A stretch of 64,000 bases of DNA, from the NCBI GenBank assembly GCA_029207755.1, contig JARCOQ010000006.1, forward strand, positions 29,656,522-29,720,521, read 5' to 3'. This document shows positions 10,625 to 24,778 of the stretch, one piece after another (positions within the stretch are counted from its first letter, which is position 1; the number at the start of each line of letters is the position of its first letter). Source of the stretch: Chamaea fasciata. Its lineage: Eukaryota; Chordata; Aves; Passeriformes; Sylviidae. The position numbers and the translations under genes are program-made. The notes below the pieces were generated by a model. The model had not been told where the DNA came from. It saw only the letters and a list, made by a program, of their open reading frames with translations, and made no database searches.

Positions 10625-13600
10625 CTGTGAAGTAGAGGAACAAAGGAAACACTAGTTAACTTAAATATAAAAACTAAAATTTACACTTGTCATCTTAAAT
10701 CTTACTCAAAAGAGTCTATTTAACCTATAATTCTTTTTTTGCAAATTGTAAATATAATGTACATGCAGCATACATTTCAAATGTCTAAAATAGTCTGATA
10801 AAATACAACTCCAAAAGCCAGTAAAATGAGAATTTATCCTTCTAGGCCACTTGGTACTAGACCTCTCCATGCATTTTAGGACACCTATTCAAGATTCAAA
10901 CTCACACATTTTATTTTCAAGGCAAAAGCAAAAACATTTTAAACAAGCTGAAAGACAGGGAAATACTCCTTGTTGGTCCTTTAAATTTGTGAGAAACCTC
11001 TCTGTCATAGACAAGTTATTAAAATCTGAATTGGGCCAGTTGTCCTTGATCTAAAGATTTGTGCAAATTTTGTGCACCAAGAGAGGATCAAGATAATTTT
11101 ACTGTCATAGAGTAATTTGGGGGAAAAATTCAAAATAGTTATCAGCTTTTATTCTAATGGTAACAAGGATGACATCTTTAAACTGATAGCTATGGATACT
11201 TTGTACTGTATGACCCATAGCATTTTAAATCCCCATTTTTTCATATGAAAATTATTTCATAGGCCAAGCCAATCACCACTGTATCTCACTGCCTTGCAAA
11301 TTATAGCTGATAGAACTTCAAAATTGTTTTGTAAGACAGAGGTGTGCTTTTCACAAAGAAACCAAGGCCTCCAATCAGTAAAATATTGACATAGATTATA
11401 CATAAACTATTCTGAATTAATTAAACTTCTGCAAGCTATCAACTGAGGAATCTTTTGTTTTCTTTTGAAACTACAAATATTTTCACTTAGCATATGCTAA
11501 CACCTAATTAAACCAGAATATGTGTCTACTCTCCTTTTCCTACCATAAAGTTGTCAAGGAAAAGATCTCCAAGATCATCGAGTTGAACCATTAACTTAAT
11601 ACTGACAGGTCCACCATTAAAGCAGGTCCCTCAGCACCACATATACATTTTTTGAATGCTCCCAGAGATGGTGACAAATTAAAGAATTTGTGGTTAGACA
11701 AAATATAAGACTTATAATAGAGATTAATGATTCAATACCAGCATGTGTTTATTGAAACACCAAGTTTACGAAAATTTCCCCTAGTGTCTCTACAGGAATT
11801 AATATAAAATATGAGGGGAACTTTGGCAGACTCTGCTTTTTACAGTACAAAGATAAGCAAGGTGCTTATAAGAAGTATGTTTTTAAGTTTGTGCAAAATT
11901 GGACAAGTCCAACTGGATTTTCACCAATTTCTGAAAACTTCATGCAAGACCAGAAATTACAGCCCAGACAAATCTCAGATTCCAACACTTACCTATGAAA
12001 TACTTATGATGCTTTTTTAAATTACAGTTATTTAAGTAAGTAACATTGGTTTGGTGTTTGAGGGTTTTTTTTACTTCTGAGGTTTGCTGGTTTGAAAGCA
12101 TCATATCTGAAAGCATGGAGTTTTGAGGCCTAAGTGTATCTGTATAAAGCTCATCCCACTTCTTGCACAGGACAGATGCAGACACAAAGCGTTGAGGGTA
12201 CTCTGTACCCACTGACCCATGTTACAGCAGCTCAGAAGTCTTTTTAAGCATTTTGGACATACATCTATCATTCAGCTGCAAAGCACTATACTAAGCTGTT
12301 GTCTATCTCTGAAGATTCCAAAGGAATCCACTAAAAATTACCTATAAAATGTTTATTGAGTGAAAATGTGAACTGAAAATCTTAGGCAATGTTATTTCTA
12401 ATGCCATAAACTTTCTCAATTTAAAATTGTAAGTTGTTCTTCATGCTAACCAAAGAAATGTTATACCATTTGAATTAGAAATTTTACTAGAATTCAGAAC
12501 AACAAGTTCTGATTTTGTTTGAAGAGGTAAATCCTATGAACTACAGGCTTAAAAAATGGGTGATGGTGGTGTGTATGTGAGGAATCTGCAAGAATTGCCG
12601 GGCAATGAATTGGTTATTTAAATGTCAGAGGTTTCTGCCATGATAAAACACGGTACATAAAACATGATAAAAACACTTTCACCTTACAACATTGGTAATT
12701 ATAGATATTACACTCACTTCTGTTTTGAAAGCAGCTGTTGCCATCTGTTGGGATGACACTGTCTGTGACAGTAGTGACCAAAGAGTACATTAGCTATCTG
12801 GACAGGCTGCAAATGTCTCTGCTAACTGCTGTCCTGACTCCCTGCATACTTAAAATATGTTCTCTAAGAGAGAAGGGACTCTGTTTTCTTCACTGGAAGA
12901 TTCACATTTCATATACTCTACTTCATCCCTGTTATTTTAATTGTGAAACCACAGAATCCTCTCTCACATTAATCTTAGTATTTGAACTGTTCTATAATGA
13001 TTTCGCTGACTGTGAATGCCTGTACATCACAATCAATCTTAGAAAACCCCAATCTTAAATTGACTGCACAACTTCACAACTTCAGTGTTCTTATTTTTAA
13101 AAAAAGACTATCGAGTAAATCTTGCATACTGCTCAGAGAAATTTATGTTAGCAAAAAACCAAAAAATAGAAGACTGTGAGGCACAATCAAGGCAGGTAAG
13201 TCCTTTACAGCATGTATGAGCTGCCATGAGCAAGATGCAGGAAAAGAATGAATAGCTGAGGAGTGTAGAGTGTGTGCAGTTGGTTTAGTTTGTCATCTTT
13301 AGATGAAGTCACCTTTCTATTTAAGGATGCCTCTTTCTATAGAATGTTGCTCTTCTGGGAAACTTCATAAGGGCTGCACTTGGGAGATGACTTAACATGT
13401 CAGCTTTAGTGCTGAACTAAAACATTTTCAAAAGACATATAATAAAATTTAATAATATAATAATACTCTCATAAATGCCTAAATTTGATTATTTAAATAA
13501 ATCGGTGAAGATATTTTAATCCTGGAGTTTCATTTTTAAGAAAGCAAGCTGGACAATAAACTCAAGATGGAATATTGATCCTGTAGCCATTCACAATATA

Positions 13601-16430
13601 AGCTCACTATCAGTGTAAGACAAGAGGCTTATAAAGAGGGAGAGTCTGGGAACTTCATTTGGCAGACCTATCAGTCAGAAATAGGGAAGACTTAAAGAGA
13701 GGACACAGGGGGAAAAAAAAAACCCACAGAGGGACCTCTAGTAGGGTAGGGGAAACAAAAATATTTGTGCTGCTGTCCTCCAAAAAAAAGGGAGAAGGTC
13801 AAAAAGACTAGGAAGAGACCTCAAAACTCAAGCTCTGAAAGGAAATGGGTGACATAAAAGCATTTCTCTGCTTCTGGCACTGCCCAGCAGGCAGACCCAG
13901 ACAAGACAGAGGACAATCAGCAGTGCTGGTCCTGGACCTTGCACCTTTAAGCCAGTTTCTCAGCAGTCATAAACTCCTGCAGTTTGTTTATCTCACAGTT
14001 GCAGTTACATGAGATTCACTGAGTGGTCAACCTTACAGTGACAAGAAAAATGGCAAATAGGGTCAAGCCCCTTACATATTCAAAGCACTTTGACACACTA
14101 TCTAAATCATCAGGTTCAGACAGAGAATTAATGGGGATAACTTTTTACTTAGTTACCCACATTTCTATAAAAAGTTTCAGTAGAGGTTGTATTAGTAACA
14201 GTTCTCTGAAAGTGTACATCCATGGTCTTCAGTAACACGGAAACCTAAATTTCTCTTCAAGGGAAGCTTACCCTCTTGCTCTAGGAAGACTCCTTTGTAA
14301 GCCAGTTTCTTAAACTAATTTCTTCAGTCCTTTAAATATTTACCCTTGTTATATAGCTATTTTCTGAAAATAAACAATTGAATAAGATCTGTCACTCAAA
14401 AAAACCTGCAAAAAATTACAGATTTTAATTGGTCTCAGAGGAACCCAAAGAGTTAATAAGTGTTGAGAGACTTCCAAGACTTTTTTAATAACACCTGTGT
14501 TGATTTAAGAAAACCCAAAAAACCCCAAACAAACAAACAAAATTGCCACCAAAAACAAAAACACACACCACTAATTTGTACAGGAGATATCCCTTTCCAG
14601 GAAAATCTTAATATCAGACAGTAGACATGTGGATTAATTCTCACTTCATGCTAGAGTGAGAAAAACTTGATGTTATATTTTCAAGTTGAAACATAAGCCC
14701 TTAACAGTTAGCTGGAAAAAAATCACCTTCTGTTTTAAAGAAATTAAATTTAAGTGCAATTCTTGTGAAACCTTGAAATTTTATCCCAGTGGTTACTCAC
14801 TTACTATTCTAAGATTACACCTGGAATATACATTGTACAGTTGGGCAGAATTTTTTTCCAAAGCTATGGAATCAAAATTCTAGAAAGACATCTTTTTTTC
14901 TTCTCTGTGCCTAGGCTTTCTTTAAAGGATACACAAATAATCAAATTTCTCCTGAAGATGATGTTTTTTCCAAGTCTTTAAATAACAAATTACTAAATAG
15001 ATTTGATGACATTAAAGAAGTTCTGTGCTATGAAAAGTTTGAACCATTAGAATGTTATTCTGTTTTTTGAATTTAAGAGACAGCAAACTAGATGGAATAC
15101 AGATGCCTGCTTCTGTTGGCACAGTGTCAGTAAGACTTGCATTGCTAATAAATACAATAATAGTAAGAGAGGATCTGCCAAAAGCATAAAAAATTATAAG
15201 AAAGTTTTTTCTTTGCTTTCTTAAAATTCAAATTATTAAACTCATGCACAGATTTTGCTTTGTTTAAATTTGGTGGTGTTACAAAAATTTCCCTGTTTTC
15301 CTCATCTGAAAAATTATTCATGATTTGATTTACTTTCAGGTTCTAAAAGCAGCCTTGTTCATATAGCCTATAGGAATACAAATTTAGAAACTGCAGATTC
15401 AAATACTGGGTTTATTAACCATCTAGAAATGCAGGAAAATAGCTAAATCCTGGTAAAACATTCATACATCATTATCAACACATTATCAACATATTATCAG
15501 CACCAGTTATATGGCCTTCAAAAACAAATTACTTTTAAACCATCTATAGAAATTAGTCAAACGTCTTCCTTCTTCCCTCATAGGTACCTTAAATGTTTAC
15601 CTTGAACTTCTGGACAGAACTCAAAGTTGTTAAATCTTCTTAAGCCGGTGCAAATAATTCCAGAGCCCTTCCCAAGCTGAGACTGTTTTTGCTATTAAAT
15701 TCTGCAGAGTTGAGGCTTACATCTGCTGTGAGTCACCAGGCTGGAATGCTGCTGAGAAGTTGCAGTTATCAAGACTAAATTGCAACATAAGAAGGAGATG
15801 ATGGTAATTCTGTGCCTAACACAACACTTCTGAAACAAAAATAAACCAAAAATAACAAAGGATCATCTATTCCCTTTCACTGCCGTGGTTCAGGAAATTG
15901 CTTTCTGTATCATACTCGGTTTGTACTCCAGTCCTTTCCATAGTCACAGCCTAATTACATAGAGAGCATAGGTACATAGAGAGCATTACAGACTCAATGG
16001 ATTTAAGAAAAAACCAATAATCACTCAGACTAGAGGTTACATGTCAGAGGTGCAACAAAAAAAGAAATATGCTAAATAAAACCTAACCCAAAGTAACAAA
16101 CATAGTACAGATAAAGCTGATGGGAACAAGAAAAAAGCACCCAAAAAATCTTGTGTGATGTGTTTTTTAGTCAAGGCACTGAGAAGCACAGCATCTCAGT
16201 GACTTCATCAGAAAAAAATAATTTTCTAGATTTTTTAGAGCCAGATGAATACATCAAAGCATGTTTTAAAATACAATGTTTTGAGTGTTTGCCCTTCTTC
16301 TATGCTGGCTCTTCCCAAAGAGTTCAATAAATGAGTATGCTTAAAGGAATGTGCTGGAAGAAAAGAAGTCTTAAGGAAATACTGAACAATAGCAATAAAA
16401 TGAGCTTTACATTCCACAGTATAAATACAG
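10625..16430. other. upstream flank of FGL1, no gene recognised
   Basis: AT-rich DNA holding one CR1 fragment (11,563-11,680), a two-copy 17-bp direct repeat with ACATAGAGAGCAT near 15,957 and 15,974, and short A-rich runs. The FGL1 promoter and noncoding first exon(s) must lie in this or the following intergenic stretch, but I could not identify them. Open frames here are short and look random. Confidence 0.5.
11563..11680 (-). mobile_element. CR1 LINE fragment
   Basis: Words such as CAAGATCATCGAGTTGAACC, 'AAGCAGGTCCCTCAGCACCAC' in part, and CTCCCAGAGATGGTGAC are typical of the CR1 3' region in reverse orientation. Moderately diverged and truncated at both ends. Confidence 0.7.
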
Positions 16431-16715
16431 AATCATAGAATGCCCTGGGGTAGGAAGGGACACTAAAGGTTACCTAGTTTCAAAACTCCTGCTGTGGGCA
16501 GGAACACCCTCCACTAGACCAGGTTGCTCAAAGCCACATCCAGCCTGGCCTCAAAAACTCCCAGGGATGGGGCATCTATAATTTTTCTGTGCCACTACCC
16601 TCACAGTAAAGAATTTCTTTTTAATATCTGATCTAAACCTACTCTCTCTCAGTTTAAATTCTTTCCCCCTTGTCCTGTCACTAAGTGTAAGTGGCCCTTG
16701 TAAGTGGCCCCTCTT
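16430..16715 (-). mobile_element. CR1 LINE 3' tail
   Basis: Begins with AATCATAGAATG, the reverse of the CR1 3'-terminal repeat ATTCTATGATT, and continues through AGACCAGGTTGCTCAAAGCC, CCAGGGATGGGGCATC, ACAGTAAAGAATTTCTTTTT and CCCCTTGTCCTGTCACTAAG. This is the classic avian CR1 tail. It abuts a second retroposon at 16,728. Confidence 0.92.
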
Positions 16716-16727
16716 TTTTTTTTTCCA

Positions 16728-16868
16728 GAATCACAGAATGTTCTGAGTTGGAAGGGACCTACAAGGATCATCATCGAGTCCAGTGAATGGCCCACACAGG
16801 GATCAACTTGCAACCCTGGCATTATTAGCACCCACACTCAGACCAACTGAGCTAATCTCAGGGGCTTG
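16728..16868 (-). mobile_element. tRNA-Ile-derived SINE with CR1-like tail (TguSINE1 type)
   Basis: Read on the minus strand, the head contains TTAGCTCAGTTGGTCTGAG (box A-like), GTGGGTGCTAATAATGCCAG (anticodon stem-loop region like tRNA-Ile) and GTTGATCCC (degenerate box B). The tail ends in TCCCTTCCAACTCAGAACAT and TTCTGTGATTCTGG, similar to a CR1-X 3' end. This head and tail combination is the passerine SINE TguSINE1, which would be mobilised by CR1 reverse transcriptase. Confidence 0.85.
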
Positions 16869-16869
16869 T

Positions 16870-19800
16870 ATTGCTCTTCACATACCTCCTATTGAAGACT
16901 AACACTTGTTGCCAAGTTCCTCAGAATAATTTCTGGCGTACTATTTGGAATCTGGTTACCTGGCAGTAATTCTCTTTACTCATTACATCTACTAATTAAA
17001 TTCATATTCTGTATTTCAAATCTTTATTAATTACATTAAATTACTCCTGAGGAACCTACAGTAAGAATAATTCAAAAATTCAAAATTATTCAGCAAATAA
17101 TTTTTACTGAGAATCTTACTATGAATAGTGACTATTTCAAAGAGGGGCATACATATTTATAAATATAACTCCTAAACAATAGTTTCTCAGTGTGTGGGCT
17201 CTGAATTTACAAAGTGGAAAAAAGGCATGGCATTTTAAAGTTGAATTTATTAACAATAAATAAATTAAACTAAAGAAAGAAAATAAAGTAAACTATTTAT
17301 TGAGGGTTATAAGTAGATTGCCCATCACTTGAGGGCTTTAAACAAAGATGGCTAAAAAACATGGTTCAGTTAAACAAGAATATAGTGTTCAAGTCAGTAT
17401 ACAGTGTCAAGTCAGAGATTTGTATTATTCAAGAAGTCTATATGCTACTCATGATCAGAATGGTTTTGTAAAAATAAACATACTAAATTCAAAGAACATA
17501 CAAATGGAAATCATATGAGCACAAAATGAAGAGAGAAATGTCTCTTTAGACCTGTTGAATATATTCAATACTGGAAACTGGCAAATGTTTGTGAGAGACT
17601 GGAGGAAATGGCTGCCTTGAAATATTTCAGGCTCGTGTGTGGGGAAAGAGGCAGACCAACCCTAACCCTGGCAAGGCAACACTCTGCTCCACACACACCA
17701 TTCCTGGGGCCTGTATCCCAGCACCCAGAGGGGCTGCCAATTCCTGGCACACCAGAGGCCATGCTCCACACCGTGCCCCTGGAACCCCTAACCCAGCTCC
17801 CAAGTGGCTGCCAGTTCAGAAGTCCCACCTGGGGGAAGGGGTCACGAAAGCCAAAATATACTCTAAGCCAGAGCACAAGGCATGCATACTGTCTTGACTC
17901 TACCTCCCTTGGGTTTTGATCAGCGGAAACACTGCTGGAATCAGCAGTAATTGCTATTTTTGTTCTTTTCTGTATCTCTTCTCCCTTTTTCTTTCTTCTT
18001 CTCCTGATTCCCTCTTCTCAAAGTTTGAGTAACTTAAAATCGGGTGGGTTGGAGTTTGCTTGGTTGAATGGGCTTAGAGTTTGCTAAGTTATTGCTTTGT
18101 GAAATACTTTATGTTGATTGAATGTTGTTTACAACTTTGGCCAAAGTTCCCTGGTTTTCTGAAGTTTGACAGTAGAGTTTCTGTTGTTTTCACCTCTTGA
18201 AGAAAATCTTGCTGATACTTTCTGCCACATATCTGACTCAGGGTATGTAAAAGAATCTTTGGGCCTTGTAGGAAATTTACTGAGATCTGAGGCTCTACAC
18301 TGTCAGAGACCTTAATGTGGCCAGTAAATACTGGATGTTCACACAGATATTCAGATTTGCTGTTCTTTGAAGAGTTTGCATAGAAGTGAAGGAAAACATT
18401 GCAAGGATCATTATTAACCCTTCCACCATTTTTTCATAGAGTATATATAAAGGATAAAATGCTGGTTTTAACTTCTACTAAATTAAGATTTTAGACTTCC
18501 TCCAAGCAAGGTAAAAACACTCAGTTGTATTATATCCACTGTATACCTTTTTTTTGATGTTTAAAAGAAAAAGCTAGCACAAGAAATCAGTGATTATTTT
18601 TTTCTATTATATTAGCACTTGCAGCTGAGTACCTCTCCAGGTATTTTAATCTGGCAGAAGTTTAAAAATTTAGGGCAATCCCAGACATGGATACCAGCTG
18701 ATGATGGGTGGATTGAGGGTAGATCTTAACATCTTAAAATGGGCTTAGTGGATGAAAAACTAAATATGAGCCAGCAACATGTGCTTGAAGCCCAGAAAAC
18801 ATTGAATCCCAAGCTGCATCAAGAGACACATAGCTGGAAGGTCAAGGGAGGTGATTCTGCCCCTCTACTCCAATTCTCTGCATTGTTTTCATTTGTGTAA
18901 TGCTAAGGACAAAAGAGAGAATACATAATGTATTCCATTCTAGGACTGGCTGAGGTTGTTTATCTGAAAATGTGCATCCAACACTGTACATCCACCATAA
19001 TGAAATGGTCTTTCACATATGCTAAATGGTTACAATAATAAATTGAAAATACTTTGAAATGGAATACGATGTTTGGTTTCATAACTCAGATGCTAGACTT
19101 TTTTTTTTTTTCTGAGGCATAAAAGCAAGAAAACAAACAAACAAAACTACTCCAAAACCCATCCTGACCAGTTCTATCAAAATCATGATGTCTGAGTAAA
19201 TTTAACTTTGGGGGGTTTTTTACACAAATGATGTGGGTACTCCTATACCAATATTTTGTTTCTCAAACAGAACAAAGTTGAAATAAAAGATAAGCCAAAC
19301 TCAGAGTTATGACTAAAAACCTCTGCATGTTAATGTTTTTAAGGGCAGCCTTCTTTCCAAAAGAGTATATTTTTTAATAGACTGACTTAAGAATGGCTCG
19401 TTGTTTTTGCAAGGAAATCCAGGTAAGTAGTTACCATAATTTACAATGCACCTGTTTACCAGATGCTATTATATCTACCCTTTTTAAGTGCATTCTACAA
19501 ATAAAAGCATTGTGTATGAGATTCTCACACATAATGCTGTGGAGGTTTGCATAGCTGATGGATGTTAATTGCCTTTCGACAGCAGGTTACTGATGAAAGT
19601 GAGTACAATTCTATCTGCTTAAGTGAAGTTACTTTAGATTGTTCAACAATTCACCTTAACTCTGTTTACATAAGAGATGATCCACATATCCAAGATAATA
19701 AAATGATAAAAAGCTACAATGGATTTAATCAACAGTTTGGACTGCTGTGAAAATTTTTATCCACTAAGCTTTTAAAAGTTAAATATAGTTATTAGCTGTT

Positions 19801-22368
19801 AATATTTTATATTTCTTTGGAGACACCTAACAAAAACCAGACCCTATCATTCTTACTTCTGCATGAATAGATTCTGTGGATTTCTTCTTACTAAAGCAAT
19901 TTGGAATTTCAGTATTCCTTTGGAATAAATAATCTATATCAGTTTAACTGAGTCCTACTTAATCAAGTGACAGCAACTTTCTTATGTGTACTGTCTCGTT
20001 CATATACAAGAATCTTGTACCAGAGTATCAGAATAGCTTTGAAACAAGATCAAATTTAAAATGACATGCTCTTGGCTGTACAAATCCCTGAAGCTCATGA
20101 GATATTGATGACTGACCTTCTTGTGGGAATTCCACATATTCATGGGGAAGTATATGAAGTATATGAAGAAGTCCTGTTGTACCAAACACAACAGGAATCA
20201 ACAGAAGAAAGCAGGATCATTATCCACTATTCCAATTCTCCACTTAGTTACTCCTATGTGCTGAGGGCTATTGATTTTTTTTTTTTTTTGTCTTGGTCTG
20301 GGACATGGTTGCCTTCTTCCTGTATTTCAGCTTCTGCTTCTTTCATTGTATTAATTATTAGTAATATTTTACTTTTTCAATTCAGATGAGTCAGAGTACT
20401 ACAAACTACTACTTTGCTTACTTTTGGACAAATAAGAAGCTTCACAATATTTTAAATTTCTTCATTTTCTAGCATGCTGTCTTCAAAATACTTGCCACAA
20501 TCCTAATGAAAGCAGTGGTAGAAATAAGTTGCACCAAAAATACAGCAATCCATCTATAAACTTCTGAAGATTTTGCCATATTTGTATGTTCACCAAACAT
20601 ATTGCACATAGTGACCAGGGCCTATTACTGCAACCTGTGCATGTGTTCTCTAAAGTATGTGATCTCCAAAAGTCACATAATCACATGATCAATTTGAAAT
20701 GTTACATCAATAAATGCAATTCCCTAATGAGACCAAGAGATAAGCAGAAAAGAACTTCTTACCTATTGTGAAGAAACAGAATGAAAGCACCTCATTTTTT
20801 GATGTATGGATAAGATATACCAAAAAAATCCCAATTTTGAAATAATTTACCTCATTTCTGTGCAGTGTTCTAGTAAATAGGTGCATAATTTAGTAATTTA
20901 ATTATCTGTCATTTCAGATATATTATACAGAAATTAGCAACATATCATTCTCGTGTATAATAAGACCAGTAAATTCAATATATTTAGACATTATTTTATC
21001 ACACACCAAATATGGGGGAAAATCCCCAATTCTTATTAGAAATACAAAAGAAGCAGTCCTTCCCATTTTTTCAATAAGCAGGAGCAAGACAGTGTAACTA
21101 GCATAGATGGAACACATCACAGAGTTGAAGACCTAACAGACTTCTAGGTCTGTACACATCTTTGCAAGATATAAAAAAAATACTGGACTCAGAGAAGGCC
21201 CAGAGTACTTCTAAAAAAAAAAATCATAGTAAGTTCTATTGCTGGTGTTTGTCTTCTATTCATCACCCTCAAAATAATAGCAAATAAAAATTCAACTATG
21301 TTGTGAGGAAATGTATCTGTCAAACTGACCTGCTCAAGATCTTAGTGTGAGAGCCAAGAAAAGAACATGGCCCATAATCTTCTGCCTTATTTAGAAGAAC
21401 AGCTTACATATCCTGCCTTCTTTACACAGGAACCTTCCTGCTGGCCTCAGTTCTCCTTTTGCCCTCTTCAATGACATCTTTCTCCTATCTTCTACTTCTT
21501 GAAAAGTATGGAATGTGTTTGGATAGGTACACCAATTAATCCCTCTTCCTTGGTATGAATCAATTTAGTGCTGTTGTCCATCTGTACCAGCCCTAATCAA
21601 CAGTATAATTGGAACCACATAGCACCAAATCTCTACCACCAGAAAAAGAAAGGAACAAGGAAAGCAATTGAATTAGGAATGTGACAGAAAGATTTATATT
21701 AAAAAGTTATTTTAAAGCTTTCAAAATTACTCTAATTTAAATCCTTGCATATATATGAGGATGTGTGTATATAGTCATTGGACATGCAAGGCCGTCATAC
21801 TTGGTTACTTCTACACTTGCAAAACCAGTATCACAAAAGCAACTATCTATTTCAAAAGCATTATTGCCAGAGGATAAAATGCAGAATGTTATAAAATTCA
21901 TCAACTCTGTATAGCTACAATGAAACTCCTTATAATTTTTTTTTTTAATTAGAAGACGGCATAATTGATTTTGAACAAAAGGCCACATAATTATTTGGAA
22001 TGTTTTCATTTTGTGGATTGGATGTTCACTAGCAAACTGCTTAGTGGCTGTAAAACGGCCCACAGCTTCAGCAGATTTCTTTTTCCTGCTCGCTTTTTAA
22101 TTTTCTTATTTGTTCAATGTAGCACATATTTATGTTGTGACTCCAGAAATCCAAATAATGTGGAATTGGCTAGACAATATCCTCCTATAAAACAACCACC
22201 CAAGATATTGTGAATTAAAGGTTGTTCCTACTCACTTTTCTGAAGAATCTGCAGATACACCTGGTTAAGTCAAATCTGTCATTTCAGAACAACTGAAGTA
22301 TTTTGTTTCTTCTTGGATTATTTTGTTGGCCAAGGAATAAACTGAAGATGCTAATGCCTACAAATAGG
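16870..22368. other. intergenic DNA, no gene recognised
   Basis: AT-rich sequence with no convincing exon, RNA gene or long open frame. A GC-richer patch at about 17,640-17,880 contains two diverged copies (around 17,716 and 17,790) of a CCCAGC...GGCTGCCA.TTC unit. Otherwise only short homopolymer and AAAC runs are seen. Confidence 0.5.
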
Positions 22369-22475
<107 letters not shown>

Positions 22476-24778
22476 GATTAGACTATGTAATTAAGACAAC
22501 GTATCAAATATAATGTTGAATTAAAAACATGGAGGTACATCCAGATTGAACCCCATATTTGTATGTTGCTTGTGAAATTTTATTTAATTTCTAAAGAGTG
22601 AAATAATACTCATAACCTTGCCAACTTCTGTGCTATATAGACCTTTTTAAAAATAGTTTTAAAAATAGGTTTTAATGGATCCTGGCTTCAAAGAGGGCAA
22701 TGTAAAAAATGTGGTCTTAGGGCTTCTAGGCAGGGCAGCATTGGTGACCCCGATGTGTTCTGGTTGTGTGAAATAAGCCTGTTTAATAAAACAAAACTGG
22801 TTATGTCTTGTGGGTCCATCAATCACTTTATCACTTGGTCTGATTCCAGTCACTAATATTTTACTGGAATGTAATACCTGGAGTGCATGTACCAGCAAAT
22901 GTTACAGATTGGTGAGATAATAGCAGTGTCAAGAGGATTACTTTCTGCACCCTTAAGGATGTGGAAAAGGTTTACAACAGGAATCCCACACATTCTTCAT
23001 CTGAGGTTTTTCCTGGGATCTGACTAAGTTAGCTAATCTTACCTATCTTCCAATTATTCCTCTTTCCTTTATTGTTTCTCATGACTGTTTTACTCGAGTG
23101 GATCATCAAAAATGGCTTCCTTTTTATCCTAGTTTCTTCACTAGTATTAAACTGGTGAATCTTGACCAGCCTAAAGCTGGGCTCTGTGGTCTTAAATGCC
23201 TGTGCCTCTCCCCTTACACCTGCTTAACTTGTTATCAGACCTCATAGGAACAAGTGGACACTTCAACTTCCTATATAAATAAACCTGAAACTCTTTGTTA
23301 ATGCCTTAAAAGATCTTTCCAATCTAAAGTTATGCAAACAAAGAAAGAATACCTTTAGTATAGTAGCTTGGGAGTCAGTGTGTAACCATATTATGGTAGA
23401 TTGATAATTTTTGGCAAGTTTAAAATTTGCTGCGAAAACCTCTGTCATAAAATGAGGAAAAAATGGATAACTACTTCTTGAACCAGATGTTCAATTAATT
23501 ACCATATTTGTTTCAGGGCCTTTCAAAATCTCTCTCCCCAGATGCTCCTCACATCTCCTCTGTCTCAGTAAAACATTAATCTTTCACTTTGTCTTGTCTC
23601 CAGTCCTTATATGCCTGTATTTTTTTTCCTTTCTTTCACCTTGGAATGATAAAGTAAAATTAACAAGACACAGCCATCAGTTGTGTAAGGAAAATATGAT
23701 TACATCTCTGACATGGCTTTCAATCCTAATTAAATTGGGCTATCTCAAAGATAATCCATTCAGTTTCTGTGAGGATGCACTCATTAGCATGTTTGCTGAG
23801 GGAAGTGCTTACAATGGAGATCTTTGTAGGGGGGTTCAGTCGCTGTCTGTCTAGAAGCTCATTAGCACTGTTATAGGACTTCCCCACCACCCCCAATATT
23901 TCTTTTATTTAATTAACAAGACATTCTTTAAGCCACATGAGTTTTGTCTCATAATCATTCCCAAATCCTGAGATGTTATTTTACAGCGGCAGTGGAGAAC
24001 CACCTACTGGAAATAATGCTTTTTGCAGTGCAATCCACGATTCCTTCGTGCCTGTTACATCTTTTTGAATTCTCCAACCTAAATGAAAAATGGCTCTGAG
24101 GAGCCATTTCTAAAATAAACAAATAAAAAAAAAAACAACCAAAAAAACCCAAAAACCAACCAAACAAAAAACCCCCCACATGAATAAGTTTGCAGCCAAT
24201 TCCAAAAAGGTGCAGAAAATAAGAAGAGAAAAATCATCCTTCGAATGTCAAGCAGCAATCAGAGTAATGATGCTATAAGCTCATACTGTGCTAAGGAAAA
24301 CAAGCAGTTATGACATATAAGGGACTACAGTAAAATACTGCATTCTTACTGAAACATACTGAAGTCAATCTGACTTTTTTTCCTGAACAAAGTATTCTTT
24401 TTTAATGTAATTTTTTTTTTTCTCTGCAGGAAACAACAGGAATGACGGAGCTGTATTTCAAGAATAAGACACAGCAAAAAAAAAAAAATTATTGTCATTG
24501 TACTAAGGGCAGTATTTTCTCTAAAGTTCTGCCTCCACCTGCCATGCTGTGGGATATTTGTCACTGCAACAATGGAGAGCATCTTGTCAACAGCAACACT
24601 GCCAATATTGTGATGAATATCTAGACATGATACCTGATGTAATAGATACATAGTGTTAAATTCATGGATTAAAATTGTGTGTATTAAACTTTGCAGTGGA
24701 ATGTAAAAAACCCCTGCATTCTTGGAAACAGTTCCAGGGCATCTCTTTACATACCACAGTCTTTTCTTAGTCCAAAGG
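22476..24778. other. intergenic DNA, no gene recognised
   Basis: AT-rich, with an A/C-rich low-complexity run at about 24,118-24,178. No splice-bordered exon or protein similarity was recognised on either strand. Confidence 0.5.

Noticed and set aside
16795..16868. Functional tRNA-Ile gene
   Set aside because: Anticodon-loop and box A similarity is present, but box B and the acceptor stem are degenerate and the sequence runs directly into a CR1-like tail, so it is a SINE head.
17565..17919. Overlapping about 100-codon open frames on both strands
   Set aside because: They follow the GC-rich patch; no protein family features and both strands are open equally.
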